10,092 bases of DNA from Bacillota bacterium (GCA_012512705.1 JAAZDR010000204.1:1-10092), one strand, 5' to 3'. Positions 1 through 6,982 are shown, counted from the stretch's first letter. The notes: generated by a model not told the origin, from the letters alone. Translations and numbers: made by a program.

Positions 1-68
1 CCTTAAAGGAGATTAAAGATAGCGGTAGGTACGATGAATTGTATGAGAAATGGTTTATCAATAACTAG
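1..68 (+). CDS. C-terminal tail of a polar amino-acid ABC transporter substrate-binding protein (partial)
   Basis: Only the last 21 codons are in the window, read in the frame starting at base 3 and ending with TAG at 66-68. The visible peptide contains SGRYDELYEKWF, which resembles the usual C-terminal helix of family 3 solute-binding proteins (a 'SGxYDxIYxKWF' pattern before the stop). These extracytoplasmic proteins capture an amino acid and deliver it to a GlnP/GlnQ-type membrane complex. The permease and ATPase of such a complex lie directly downstream on the same strand, which supports the call. The ligand cannot be told from this fragment. Confidence 0.75.
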   Translation, partial: LKEIKDSGRYDELYEKWFINN

Positions 69-89
69 CAGAAATTTGACAAAAGGGTT

Positions 90-125
90 GCAAAGCAAAG
101 CGCTGACGCGCTTTGCTTTGCTTTT
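90..125 (+). terminator. Strong hairpin with T-run between binding-protein and permease genes
   Basis: Bases 90-103 pair with 108-121 in a perfect 14-bp stem with a TGAC loop, followed by TTTT (122-125). It lies 21 nt after the binding-protein stop and 26 nt before the permease start. In binding-protein-dependent transporters such a hairpin usually lets some transcripts stop after the highly expressed binding protein, so that the membrane components are made in smaller amounts. That role is inference from position. Confidence 0.8.
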
Positions 126-151
126 CCAGAAAAGCAAGGAAGGGGAAGCAG

Positions 152-814
152 ATGGGTTGGTTAGGGGAGTTTTTTTCAAGTTTTGATGTTGTGTTTTATA
201 ACTGGTCGCTTTTTTGGGCCGGGATACAGGTTACACTGAAATTGGCTATCTTCGGTTCAGTTGTAGGATTCATAATCGGCACAATTGCAGGCCTAATCCG
301 TCTTTCCAATTTAAAATTGATCAGGCCGCTTGTTATTGCCTACGTAGAGTTTATTCGTGGAACACCGCTTATGGTTCAATTATTATTTATCTACTTTGGT
401 TTGGGCTTTAAAAGCGCAGAGTTCGCAGGGATGGTTGCCCTTGCTATTAACAGCGGCGCCTACGTCTCCTAAATCGTGCGCGCTGGTGTGCAATCAATAG
501 AAAAGGGGCAGATGGAAGCGGCACGTTCCCTCGGTATGAATTATGTCACAGCTATGCGGTATGTTATCTTCCCCCAGGCTTTTCGCCGCATTATCCCTCC
601 TTTATGTAATGAATTTATTATCCTTTTAAAAGACTCCTCCTTGGCATCAGTGCTGCCGGTGATGGAGCTTACCAAAGCTGCCAACTATATTAATACACGC
701 ACTTTTGCCGGCTTTCCGATTTATCTTTCTCTGGCTGTGCTCTATTTTTTGATGACTTATACACTTTCTAATATTTTTGGTGTTGTCGAGAGGAGGATGA
801 GCGTCAGTGATTAA
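152..814 (+). pseudogene. Polar amino-acid ABC transporter permease (GlnP/HisM type) interrupted by an in-frame TAA
   Basis: The inner-membrane permease of a polar amino-acid uptake system. The start is ATG at 152, with AAGGAAGGGG (136-145) upstream; an in-frame upstream start at 113 lies inside the terminator hairpin and is unlikely. Residues 1-106 contain the first membrane segments and the family string EFIRGTPLMVQLLF (about 66-79). Codon 107 is TAA (470-472) where relatives have Glu, in the context GAYVS-stop-IVRAGVQSIEKGQ. The same frame then continues without a break through KGQMEAARSLG, the EAA loop that contacts the ATPase, to TAA at 812-814. Without the stop the protein would be 220 aa, normal for the family. 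The likely change is one base, GAA to TAA. No ribosome binding site precedes GTG 476, so the second half is unlikely to be made separately. Either the transporter is dead or the base is an error. Confidence 0.88.
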
Positions 815-1529
815 AGTAGAAAACCTCCATAAACGATTTGGGAAACTTGAAGTCCTTAAAGGTATTAGTACCAGCGTCGCCAAGGGAGAAGTTGTAGTGG
901 TTATCGGTCCCAGTGGTTCCGGTAAATCAACTTTTCTGCGCTGCCTCAACCTCCTAGAAGAACCGCAAGAAGGAAATGTTTATATCGACGGCGTTAATAT
1001 AATGGATAAAACGACGAATATCAACCAGGTCAGGCAGAATATGGGCATGGTTTTTCAGCAGTTTAATCTTTTTCCGCATAAGAAAGTGATCGATAATATC
1101 ACTCTTGCACCGCTCAAGGTGAAAAAAATGGCGCCGGCAGAGGCTAGGAAGATCGCCCTTGAGCTCTTAGAAAAAGTGGGACTTTCTGATAAAGCGGAGG
1201 AGTACCCGCGTCGTCTTTCCGGTGGGCAGCAGCAGCGTGTAGCGATCGCTCGTGCCCTAGCCATGCATCCTAAGGTAATGCTCTTTGATGAGCCTACCTC
1301 AGCATTGGATCCAGAAATGATCAATGAAGTGTTGCAGGTAATGAAAAAGTTGGCCCTTGAAGGGATGACAATGATCGTTGTTTCCCATGAGATGGGTTTT
1401 GCCCGTGAAGTTGCTGATCGGGTGATATTTATGGACGATGGTCATATAATTGAGGAAGGCACACCTGAAGAGATTTTTTCCCGCTCCAAAGAGAAGCGCA
1501 CACAGGCTTTTTTGAACCAGATCCTATAA
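807..1529 (+). CDS. Polar amino-acid ABC transporter ATP-binding protein (GlnQ/ArtP type)
   Basis: The cytoplasmic ATPase that powers amino-acid uptake through the adjoining permease. The 240-aa length is typical. All nucleotide-binding motifs are present: Walker A GPSGSGKS (residues 34-41), Q-loop around FQQFNLF (83-89), signature LSGGQQQR (137-144), Walker B VMLFDE (157-162), D-loop SALD and H-loop His in SHEMGF (His194). Strings such as QQFNLFPH and [14 protein letters not shown] are typical of the polar amino-acid subfamily. It starts with GTG at 807, 10 nt after GAGGAGG (790-796), and overlaps the permease end by 8 nt, suggesting translational coupling. The ORF is intact although the permease in front of it is interrupted. 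Substrate is not predictable. Confidence 0.93.
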   Translation: MIKVENLHKRFGKLEVLKGISTSVAKGEVVVVIGPSGSGKSTFLRCLNLLEEPQEGNVYIDGVNIMDKTTNINQVRQNMGMVFQQFNLFPHKKVIDNITLAPLKVKKMAPAEARKIALELLEKVGLSDKAEEYPRRLSGGQQQRVAIARALAMHPKVMLFDEPTSALDPEMINEVLQVMKKLALEGMTMIVVSHEMGFAREVADRVIFMDDGHIIEEGTPEEIFSRSKEKRTQAFLNQIL

Positions 1530-1552
1530 GTTACATTAATTTATTTTGCTGA

Positions 1553-1572
1553 CCGTAAATGTTTTCTTACGG
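1553..1572 (+). terminator. Weak hairpin after the ATPase gene
   Basis: CCGTAA (1553-1558) pairs with TTACGG (1567-1572) around an 8-nt loop, 23 nt after the ATPase stop. There is no clean T-run behind it, only a T-rich stretch, so this is at best a weak terminator. It is the only candidate I see for the end of the transporter operon. Confidence 0.3.
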
Positions 1573-1665
1573 CAACATTTATATTTGTCTCCTCAATTTT
1601 CCTTTTAGAAAGGCAGATAATTGTGCAGGATTATTAATCTAAAGGAAAGAATTATATTTGGTTGG

Positions 1666-1677
1666 GGTTAATTAACC
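1666..1677. repeat. 12-bp perfect palindrome upstream of the CofE-like gene
   Basis: GGTTAATTAACC is a perfect palindrome 35 bp before the ATG at 1713 and could be an operator or chance in AT-rich DNA. The rest of the 1530-1712 gap holds no convincing sigma-A promoter; an imperfect 10-bp inverted repeat (about 1600-1609 with 1638-1647) is the only other structure noted. Confidence 0.25.
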
Positions 1678-1712
1678 GCATTTTTTTGCGTTAGGTGATA
1701 GGAGGAGCGATA

Positions 1713-2894
1713 ATGACAAGACTGCCCAGCTATATCGGCCCTGCAGCATTTGGGGTGAAAATGGGCGTTATTTTGCCAGGAACAGATCTGGTAAAAGAAA
1801 TATCTACTGTTATCGAGCGTTGTTGGCGCGACCAGATGATCGATGACGGCGATGTGCTCTGCATTACTGAATCTGTAGTTGCACGTGCTCAGAATAATTA
1901 TGTTACTATAGATGAGATCGCGCGCCAAATAAAGTCGAAACTGAAGATTAAAAGCGGTGCTAAAATCGGTGTCCTATTCCCCATAGTAAGCCGCAACCGT
2001 TTTGCGATGATCCTTAAGGGTATTGCCCGTTCCATAACTGGTGGCGAAGTTGTTGTGCAGCTTTCATATCCTACAGATGAAGTTGGCAATCACGTTCTCT
2101 CTTCTGAGTCCTTTGAATCGCTAGAGGAAAAAGGTCAACAAAACGGAATTCTCTGGCCGGATGAGCTGGTAGATGTAAGTTTTACACATCCAATAACAGG
2201 GGTGAATTATATAGCCCTTTACCAAGAGATAATCGAAGCTGAAGGGGCGAAACCAACCATTTTTCTCAGCAATGAGCCGCAGGCGATCGCTGATTTTGCC
2301 CTTGATGGGCTAATTGTCGCTGATATTCATAAACGCCATAAAACCAAAGAACTGCTCTCCCCACTCATCCATAATGTTGTTACTCTGCAAGATTTCTGCA
2401 GCGATCCAACAGAGGAATCATGGTCGGAATGGGGGCTCTTGGGCAGCAATATGTCTGCTGGCGAACAACTGAAACTGGCACCTAGGAATTCTGATAAAGT
2501 GGCTTCTGACATACAAAAAGCGGTTAAAGAGCGAATAGGTAAAAAAGTAGAGGTCATTATCTATGGAGACGGGGCTTACCGTGACCCGACGAGCGGCATC
2601 TATGAGCTCGCTGATCCGCGTCCGGCTTTTGGGGCGACAAAAGGGTTGCACCGCTTCCGCAAAGGTTTTAAGTATAAATATCTTGCCGATAAATACTATG
2701 CTAACGGCAGCTCTGCTGCCGAGATTGAAGAGATGATTGCTGCCAAACGTCGGAAAGCAGTGGATGACGAATTGGATACGGAAGGGACTACTCCACGGCG
2801 CATGGAGGATATCTTGGCTAGTCTCGCCGATCTGGTAAGCGGTTCTGCTGATGCTGGCACTCCCTTAGTTATCGTGAAAGGATTTTTGGAATAG
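1713..2894 (+). CDS. CofE-like F420-0:L-glutamate ligase family protein (long form)
   Basis: A 393-aa member of the F420_ligase family (CofE, COG1478 type), whose archaeal prototype adds glutamate through a gamma linkage to coenzyme F420-0 using GTP. The N-terminal part carries the family layout: a 'MGVILPGTDL' strand, then DGDVLCITESVVARAQN (about residues 46-62), like the 'DGDvlvitskvvSkaEg' element of CofE. A later segment has YGDGAYRDPTSGIYELADP (about 286-304). It is clearly longer than the roughly 250-aa archaeal enzymes. ATG 1713 is chosen because GGAGG (1701-1705) sits 7 nt upstream; a GTG at 1695 in frame would overlap that site. It stands alone between terminators, with no other F420-synthesis gene visible, so its true acceptor in this organism is uncertain. 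GCGATCGC lies at 2283-2290. Confidence 0.78.
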   Translation: MTRLPSYIGPAAFGVKMGVILPGTDLVKEISTVIERCWRDQMIDDGDVLCITESVVARAQNNYVTIDEIARQIKSKLKIKSGAKIGVLFPIVSRNRFAMILKGIARSITGGEVVVQLSYPTDEVGNHVLSSESFESLEEKGQQNGILWPDELVDVSFTHPITGVNYIALYQEIIEAEGAKPTIFLSNEPQAIADFALDGLIVADIHKRHKTKELLSPLIHNVVTLQDFCSDPTEESWSEWGLLGSNMSAGEQLKLAPRNSDKVASDIQKAVKERIGKKVEVIIYGDGAYRDPTSGIYELADPRPAFGATKGLHRFRKGFKYKYLADKYYANGSSAAEIEEMIAAKRRKAVDDELDTEGTTPRRMEDILASLADLVSGSADAGTPLVIVKGFLE

Positions 2895-2921
2895 CAGTTA
2901 ACCTTTGCTATAGAGTAATTT

Positions 2922-2979
2922 ACTCCCCTTTTGAGGCCTATAATACAATAATTAGGGCTGCACAAATGGGGAGTTTTTT
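2922..2979 (+). terminator. Long-stem intrinsic terminator after the CofE-like gene
   Basis: ACTCCCC (2922-2928) pairs with GGGGAGT (2968-2974), followed by a six-T run (2974-2979). After one T-T mismatch the stem continues with TTTG (2930-2933) against CAAA (2963-2966), and an inner imperfect arm (about 2934-2940 with 2953-2959) fills the rest. It begins 28 nt after the stop codon. The long structured loop is larger than in most terminators. Confidence 0.7.
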
Positions 2980-3044
2980 GTCGAAGAAAGGGGCAAAGGA
3001 ACATATATTTTTAAAATTCTATATTTGAAGCAAAAAAAGGGTTT

Positions 3045-3074
3045 TTTACACTAGAAAGAGAAACAAATTTATAA
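3045..3074 (+). promoter_or_regulatory. Possible sigma-A promoter for the FAH-family gene
   Basis: TTTACA (3045-3050) is followed after 18 bp by TTATAA (3069-3074); an alternative -10, TTTATA, lies one base earlier with a 17-bp gap. The region is AT-rich, so chance matches are likely. A transcript from here would have a leader of about 55 nt carrying a bulged hairpin (3071-3102: ATAAAA with TTTTAT, GCAG with CTGC). The rest of the gap between 2980 and 3120 shows nothing else. Confidence 0.35.
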
Positions 3075-3135
3075 AAGTCAATAGCAGCCCACTGCTTTTA
3101 TATGTCCGTTAATATCTTATAAGGAGGGGAATTAT

Positions 3136-3983
3136 TTGCGTCTATGTTCTTACGGTAAGGCGGAAGAAGTGGCGATTTTAAAAGATGGCGGACTTTTACC
3201 GATTAAAGAGCTGAACAAACAGGTTGGTAGGCATTTCCCGACAACAATGCTCGAATTTATAGAGTGCGGGGTAGTAGAATATGTCAAAGAGGTTTTAAGT
3301 GAGAATGAATGGCTGAAGCCAACGCTTAAAGTTGAGGACGTTCAGATGGCGCCACCTTATCGTTTTCCTCCTAAGGTGTGGGGTATCGGTTTGAATTCCG
3401 CCGACATATCGAGGATTTAAACGAAAAACCTCCTGAAGAGCCGGCCAGCTTTATGAAACCATCAACGACAATTATCGGACAAGACGATGAAATAATCCTT
3501 CCTGAACAATCAAAATATGTCACTGCCGAAGCGGAATTGGCGGTAATCATTGGACGGGAGTGTAAAAATATCACCGAGGCAGAAGCGCCTCATTATATTT
3601 TTGGCTATACTACCGTCCTTGATATGACAGCTGTGGATATCCTGCAGCGCAATCCTCGTTTTCTAACCCGCGCCAAGAGTTTTGATACCTTCTTCAGCTT
3701 TGGCCCTTGGGTAGTTACTAGAGATGAAATTAAAGACGAATCCCTTGGTGAGGTGCGGATTACCACTCGCAACGGAGATGAAGAAGTGACCAATGTTATT
3801 TCGGATATGATTTTTTCACCTTTCTACCTTGTCTCCTTCCATTCAAAGGTGATGACCTTGAAGCCGGGAGATATTGTTTCTACCGGAACCCCAGGTGCCC
3901 TGACTATTAAAGCAGGCGATCGGGTAGAGGCAATAGTTGAAGGAATCGGCAGTCTCAGCAATCCTGTCGTTGCCCCCAAGTAA
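3136..3983 (+). pseudogene. Fumarylacetoacetate hydrolase (FAH) family protein with a one-base frameshift
   Basis: FAH-family enzymes are metal-dependent hydrolases or decarboxylases of 2-keto acid type substrates. Translation would begin at TTG 3136, 8 nt after GGAGG in AAGGAGGGG (3121-3129). The first frame gives 87 good residues to VWGIGLN (ending at 3396), then leaves the family and stops at 3418-3420. From 3399 the next frame continues RRHIEDLNEKPPEEP to TAA at 3981-3983. Relatives have 'GIGLNYxxH', so a single base is missing between 3397 and 3398. With one base restored the protein is 282 aa, normal length. It keeps the ExE metal ligands in AEAELAVIIGR (about Glu132/Glu134), Asp in TVLDMTAVD (about 163), and the C-terminal LKPGDIVSTGTPGA. 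I see no slippery heptamer at the junction, so programmed frameshifting is unlikely. The precise substrate is unknown. Confidence 0.88.
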
Positions 3984-4010
3984 CCCTTTGAGTAAAAATC
4001 TACGCCAGGT

Positions 4011-4038
4011 GATAAACCAGCGCATGCGCTGGTTTATC
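4011..4038. terminator. 28-bp perfect palindrome between convergent genes
   Basis: Bases 4011-4024 are the exact reverse complement of 4025-4038, giving a 14-bp stem centred on GCATGC. It sits between the ends of the FAH gene (+) and queG (-), where a two-way terminator is expected. Neither side carries a proper T-run (a TTTTT appears only several bases away on the minus-strand side), so termination efficiency is uncertain. Confidence 0.5.
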
Positions 4039-4082
4039 TATCTATAATCGCTGCTTTCGACTTTACGATTACTTTTTTATCC

Positions 4083-5219
4083 TTAGCTGTTATACTCTAC
4101 TTCTAAAGCCTTTTCAATTTCTTTTTTAACTATAGGATCGCTTTCTTTGTGGTAAGCCTTATTAAGTTCTATTCGAGCTTTTTTGTTTCGGAGCCTCCCC
4201 AGTGACCAGGCTGCGTGGCCGCGGATTTCCGGTCGCGGATCAGTAAGAAACCTAATTAAGACAGCTGCCGCTTGTTCATCTCTGCTGTTACCGAGCGCAA
4301 CGAGCGCGTTGCGCTGGATGGTCTTCCTGCCGCGCCAGGCAACACTTGTTTCTCCAAAAACATTTCTAAAACCCTTGTTTGATAAATTCAATATAGGAAG
4401 GAGTAGCGGTTCTGCTTCAATCAGGGAAGCGTTGCAGTAATTCTTTTTCAACCCTACTTGAAGCCCCCGTTGTGCTGCTTTTATATTTACCGGGCAGACG
4501 CTCTGACAGGTATCACAACCGTAAATCCTGTTACTCAAGGCCGGGCGTATCTCAGGTGGAATATAACCTCCAGCTTGCGTCCAGTAGGAAAGACAGCGGT
4601 AGGGATCAAGCACCCCTGGTTCGAGTAAAGCCCCGGTAGGGCAGGCCTCAAGGCAGTTCCGACAATCTCCGCAGTCCTTTTGCAGAGCAGTATCTGGCTG
4701 CAGCTCCAGGTCACAAATTATTTCGCCCAGGTGAACCCAGGAACCGTATTGTGGTGTAAGCAGACAGCAGTTTGAGCCGCTCCACCCCAAACCAGCCCTG
4801 ACAGCGATCGCTCTTTCCAGTGGCGGTCCGTTGTCGACAAAAGTCAGGTAATTGAAGTCTGTCCCGCTCTCTTGCTTTAAAAAGCGAACAATTAACGCCA
4901 GTCTTTCTTTTAACACGCGGTGATAGTCATGCCCCCGTGCAAAAAGACTAATATAACCGCGCAGAACTCCTTCCCCGTCAGCTGGTTCTTGAGGCCCGCC
5001 TGAATAAGGAACAGCAAGGGAGATAATGCTTTTCGCTCCGGGAAGCAAACTTTTAGGTGAAAGGCGTCTCAGTAAGTCTTTTTCCTCAAAGGGGCTCTGT
5101 CTCCCTGTTGCTATGCGGCTTTCTAGAATAAGTTTATAAGCCTCAAAGTTTTCAGCACTGGTAATGCCGAGGAGTCCGAGTCCTTGTTCGTGAGCATACT
5201 CTTTTAAACGCTTTTCCAA
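4083..5219 (-). CDS. queG: Epoxyqueuosine reductase QueG
   Basis: Cobalamin- and iron-sulfur-dependent enzyme performing the last step of queuosine synthesis, reducing epoxyqueuosine to queuosine in the wobble position of tRNA. The 378-aa protein has the QueG order: an N-terminal B12-binding domain with FVDNGPPLERAIAVRAGLGW (128-146; Asp129 matches the catalytic Asp), then CGDCRNCLEACPTGALL (Cys183, 186, 189, 193), Cys209, and CDTCQSVCP (Cys235, 238, 242) for two 4Fe-4S clusters. The C-terminus (about 300-345) has HEAT-like repeats including IRGHAAWSLGRL, as in Bacillus-type QueG. The start is TTG 5217-5219, behind AGGAAGGG. Odd point: the segment after GLGW reads SGSN, where relatives usually have IGKN. 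No other queuosine gene is visible here. Confidence 0.9.
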   Translation of the reverse strand: MEKRLKEYAHEQGLGLLGITSAENFEAYKLILESRIATGRQSPFEEKDLLRRLSPKSLLPGAKSIISLAVPYSGGPQEPADGEGVLRGYISLFARGHDYHRVLKERLALIVRFLKQESGTDFNYLTFVDNGPPLERAIAVRAGLGWSGSNCCLLTPQYGSWVHLGEIICDLELQPDTALQKDCGDCRNCLEACPTGALLEPGVLDPYRCLSYWTQAGGYIPPEIRPALSNRIYGCDTCQSVCPVNIKAAQRGLQVGLKKNYCNASLIEAEPLLLPILNLSNKGFRNVFGETSVAWRGRKTIQRNALVALGNSRDEQAAAVLIRFLTDPRPEIRGHAAWSLGRLRNKKARIELNKAYHKESDPIVKKEIEKALEVEYNS

Positions 5220-5246
5220 AAGAATTTTCCCTTCCTTTCCAAGGAT

Positions 5247-5274
5247 ATTATAACAGTAACTTTTAAATGGGCAA
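5247..5274 (-). promoter_or_regulatory. Sigma-A promoter of queG (extended -10)
   Basis: On the minus strand, TTGCCC (5274-5269) is followed after 16 bp by TATAAT (5252-5247), with TGT directly before it making an extended -10. It lies 28 bp upstream of the TTG start of queG. A 9-bp direct repeat GCTAATATT occurs just upstream at 5276-5284 and 5288-5296 and could be a regulator site, though the sequence is AT-rich. Confidence 0.6.
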
Positions 5275-5384
5275 AGCTAATATTGATGCTAATATTTTAA
5301 ATATTTATTCTTAATTTTAACATGGTTGTAATGGGGTTAGGTCATGTTGAGGGGCCTCTAAAAAACAGAATCAATATAAAAAAT

Positions 5385-5424
5385 AACACCCTTTAAGCAT
5401 GTAGCTCACTGCTTAAAGGGTGTT
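5385..5424 (-). terminator. Intrinsic terminator of the SleB/CwlJ-like gene
   Basis: AACACCCTTTAAGCA (5385-5399) pairs perfectly with 5410-5424, a 15-bp stem with a 10-nt loop. Read on the minus strand it starts 9 nt after the hydrolase stop and is followed by ATTTTTTATATT, a suitable T-rich tract. The + strand side is also T-rich, but no plus-strand gene lies upstream. Confidence 0.85.
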
Positions 5425-5433
5425 TCCTTTTTG

Positions 5434-5991
5434 TTATCCGGCAAAGACGTGACGACCAATCTTTTTAATCACCGGACGGTTGAAAATCCAGGTTGACGTG
5501 GCGATCGCTGGATTGTAATAATACAGCGCCCCACCAGTGGGGTCTTTACCAGCCAAGGCTTCCTCCACTGCCTTATAGGCATTGCTGTCGGGAGTAAGCC
5601 AGAACTGCCCATCATCAACAGCAGTAAAAGCGCGCGGCTGAAAGATAATCTCCTGAATATTATCAGGAAACCTTTGATCCTTAAGACGGTTTAGTATTAC
5701 CGCTGCTACAGCAATCTGCCCTTCAAAGGGTTCGCCTCGCGCTTCACTGTAGACAGCCTTGGCCAGAAGCTCTCGCTCCTTTGGTGTAGCACTATAGAGC
5801 AAGTTGTTTTCTTGGTTATTTTTTTGTTCCTTATTTTCCTCGTCTGCTGTTGCTTTGCCGTCACTTTCTACTGCTGCAGTCATTGTGTTGTTTTCGGCCG
5901 CCTGGGCAAAGGAAACACTTCCTACCAGGGCGAATAAGAGAATGGCGGCGAAAAAAGGGAAAGCGAGCTCATTTTTGTTAGTAAGCTTCAT
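5434..5991 (-). CDS. Secreted SleB/CwlJ-family cell wall (spore cortex) hydrolase
   Basis: Hydrolase_2-family peptidoglycan hydrolase; relatives SleB and CwlJ cleave spore cortex during germination. From ATG 5989-5991 the protein is 185 aa: a signal peptide (residues 1 to about 31, hydrophobic core FPFFAAILLFALVGSV, cleavage near AQA-AE), an E/N/K-rich low-complexity linker (about 32-66), then the catalytic domain with LLAKAVYSEARGEPFEGQ (76-92; Glu83 in SEARGE is the expected catalytic acid), FQPRAFTAVDDGQFW and GALYYYNP. It lacks an N-terminal peptidoglycan-binding domain, so it is shorter than SleB. The start is fixed by GGAGGT (5999-6004), 7 nt upstream; the longer frame to 6057 runs through the likely promoter. 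A cortex-lytic role is inference; vegetative wall turnover is possible. GCGATCGC lies at 5501-5508. Confidence 0.88.
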   Translation of the reverse strand: MKLTNKNELAFPFFAAILLFALVGSVSFAQAAENNTMTAAVESDGKATADEENKEQKNNQENNLLYSATPKERELLAKAVYSEARGEPFEGQIAVAAVILNRLKDQRFPDNIQEIIFQPRAFTAVDDGQFWLTPDSNAYKAVEEALAGKDPTGGALYYYNPAIATSTWIFNRPVIKKIGRHVFAG

Positions 5992-6028
5992 TGTAATTAC
6001 CTCCTTTATATCCGCCGTCACAAAAGAT

Positions 6029-6057
6029 ATTTTACCCGGATAAGAATTATTTATCAA
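6029..6057 (-). promoter_or_regulatory. Sigma-A-like promoter of the SleB/CwlJ-like gene
   Basis: Minus-strand TTGATA (6057-6052), a 17-bp spacer, and TAAAAT (6034-6029). Transcription would begin near 6022, about 20 nt before the ribosome binding site. I did not see a convincing sporulation-sigma (E, G or K) pattern here, so this gene may be expressed in vegetative cells. Confidence 0.55.
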
Positions 6058-6145
6058 ACCGTCATAACCAGAAGATAATGCGGATTACATGCGAAGATAT
6101 TCTTTTGGTGGCATTAAGGACAGCCTGTTTAATTCAGCTAGTTTT

Positions 6146-6174
6146 TTGTCCCGATGAGAACGGCATGGTATAAT
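6146..6174 (+). promoter_or_regulatory. Sigma-A promoter of the metallophosphoesterase gene
   Basis: TTGTCC (6146-6151), exactly 17 bp, then a perfect TATAAT (6169-6174). The start site would be near 6181, giving a leader of about 105 nt before the ATG. The leader is A/T-rich, and I see no riboswitch-like fold or terminator in it. The gap from 6058 to 6145 holds nothing else that I can support. Confidence 0.7.
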
Positions 6175-6286
6175 TTTAGCGTAGGGTCGTTATTTAACAA
6201 TTTGTGGTTAATTTTATAAATTTAAAAAGAAAAAAGCCAATTTTTTTTCGAGCGGCGTTTGAGGAGAATAAAAGGGAGGATCAAAA

Positions 6287-6982
6287 ATGGCTATTTATGC
6301 CCTGGCAGATCTGCATCTTTCTTTCAGCATGGAAAAGCCGATGGATATTTTTGGACCAGAATGGACTGATCATCCACAAAAAATAGCTACACGCTGGCAG
6401 GAAACAGTTAGCGAACAGGACTTAGTGATTATTCCTGGTGATATATCTTGGGCTATGCGTTTGGAAGAGGCAAAAAAAGATTTGGACTGGCTCGCCACCC
6501 TCCCAGGGGTTAAGCTGCTCTTGAGAGGGAATCATGATTACTGGTGGCAGTCCATCAGCCGCTTGCGGAAAGCCCTGCCGCAACGCATCTTTGCCCTACA
6601 GAACGACTTTTTTCCTTGGGGTAGGTGGGCGATCTGTGGAACCAGGGGATGGATCTGCCCTGGAGAAAAAACATTTGAGGATACGCGTGATTTAAAGATA
6701 TACCGGCGAGAGCTCTTGCGCCTAGAGCTCTCACTTCAATCTGCCGTTGAAGAAGGCTACGATACAATTATTGCCGCCCTTCATTATCCACCCGTAAATA
6801 GTAAACACCAATCTTCCGGATTTACAGAACTATTAAAACGCTATGGTGTGCAGTTCTGTATCTACGGCCACCTTCATGCTGAAGGACATGCCCAAGTCCT
6901 AACCGGTTGCCACGAAGGTATACACTACAGGCTTGTTGCCGCTGACGCCGTAGGTTTCAGACCGCAGCTGATAGTTTTTTAA
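6287..6982 (+). CDS. Calcineurin-like metallophosphoesterase (COG1768-type predicted phosphohydrolase)
   Basis: Cytoplasmic two-metal phosphoesterase of 231 aa with the complete motif set: DLH (Asp8, His10), GDISW (Gly51-Asp52), GNHDYWW (81-87, Asn82-His83), HYPP (His166) and GHLH (194-197). The GDISWAM and GNHDYWW spellings fit the small bacterial family often labelled predicted phosphohydrolase or serine/threonine phosphatase. There is no signal peptide or membrane segment. ATG 6287 follows GGGAGG (6274-6279) by 7 nt. It appears to be a single-gene unit, with its own promoter and a terminator shared with the opposing rubrerythrin operon. The physiological substrate is unknown; a nucleotide or phosphoprotein target would be a guess. 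Confidence 0.88.
   Translation: MAIYALADLHLSFSMEKPMDIFGPEWTDHPQKIATRWQETVSEQDLVIIPGDISWAMRLEEAKKDLDWLATLPGVKLLLRGNHDYWWQSISRLRKALPQRIFALQNDFFPWGRWAICGTRGWICPGEKTFEDTRDLKIYRRELLRLELSLQSAVEEGYDTIIAALHYPPVNSKHQSSGFTELLKRYGVQFCIYGHLHAEGHAQVLTGCHEGIHYRLVAADAVGFRPQLIVF

Noticed and set aside
470..472. Genetic code change or programmed readthrough at TAA
   Set aside because: Several other genes here end properly at TAA, and no readthrough-favouring context or recoding element is visible.
476..814. Second half of the permease as a separate gene starting at GTG 476
   Set aside because: It has no ribosome binding site and begins in the middle of the conserved EAA motif; it is the same frame resuming after a stop.
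1675..1693. Hairpin around the T-run before the CofE-like gene as a terminator or riboswitch
   Set aside because: The stem is only six pairs with a bulge and the T-run is in the loop, not after the stem; no known riboswitch fold is seen.
3391..3405. Programmed -1 frameshifting in the FAH gene
   Set aside because: No X-XXY-YYZ slippery heptamer and no obvious downstream pseudoknot; a missing base is simpler.
3378..3983. FAH domain as an independent gene starting at GTG 3378
   Set aside because: No ribosome binding site; its first residues are not family-like until RRH, and the upstream frame supplies the missing N-terminus.
5276..5296. Start of a CRISPR-like or iterated repeat array (GCTAATATT twice)
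   Set aside because: Only two 9-bp copies, AT-rich and with no further units; at most an operator.
5992..6057. Longer N-terminus for the SleB/CwlJ-like protein
   Set aside because: The extension overlaps the ribosome binding site and the -35/-10 promoter; the signal peptide begins properly at ATG 5991.
6204..6386. Small plus-strand ORF in the phosphoesterase leader
   Set aside because: It has no ribosome binding site, is driven by poly-A/T composition, and overlaps the true gene in another frame.
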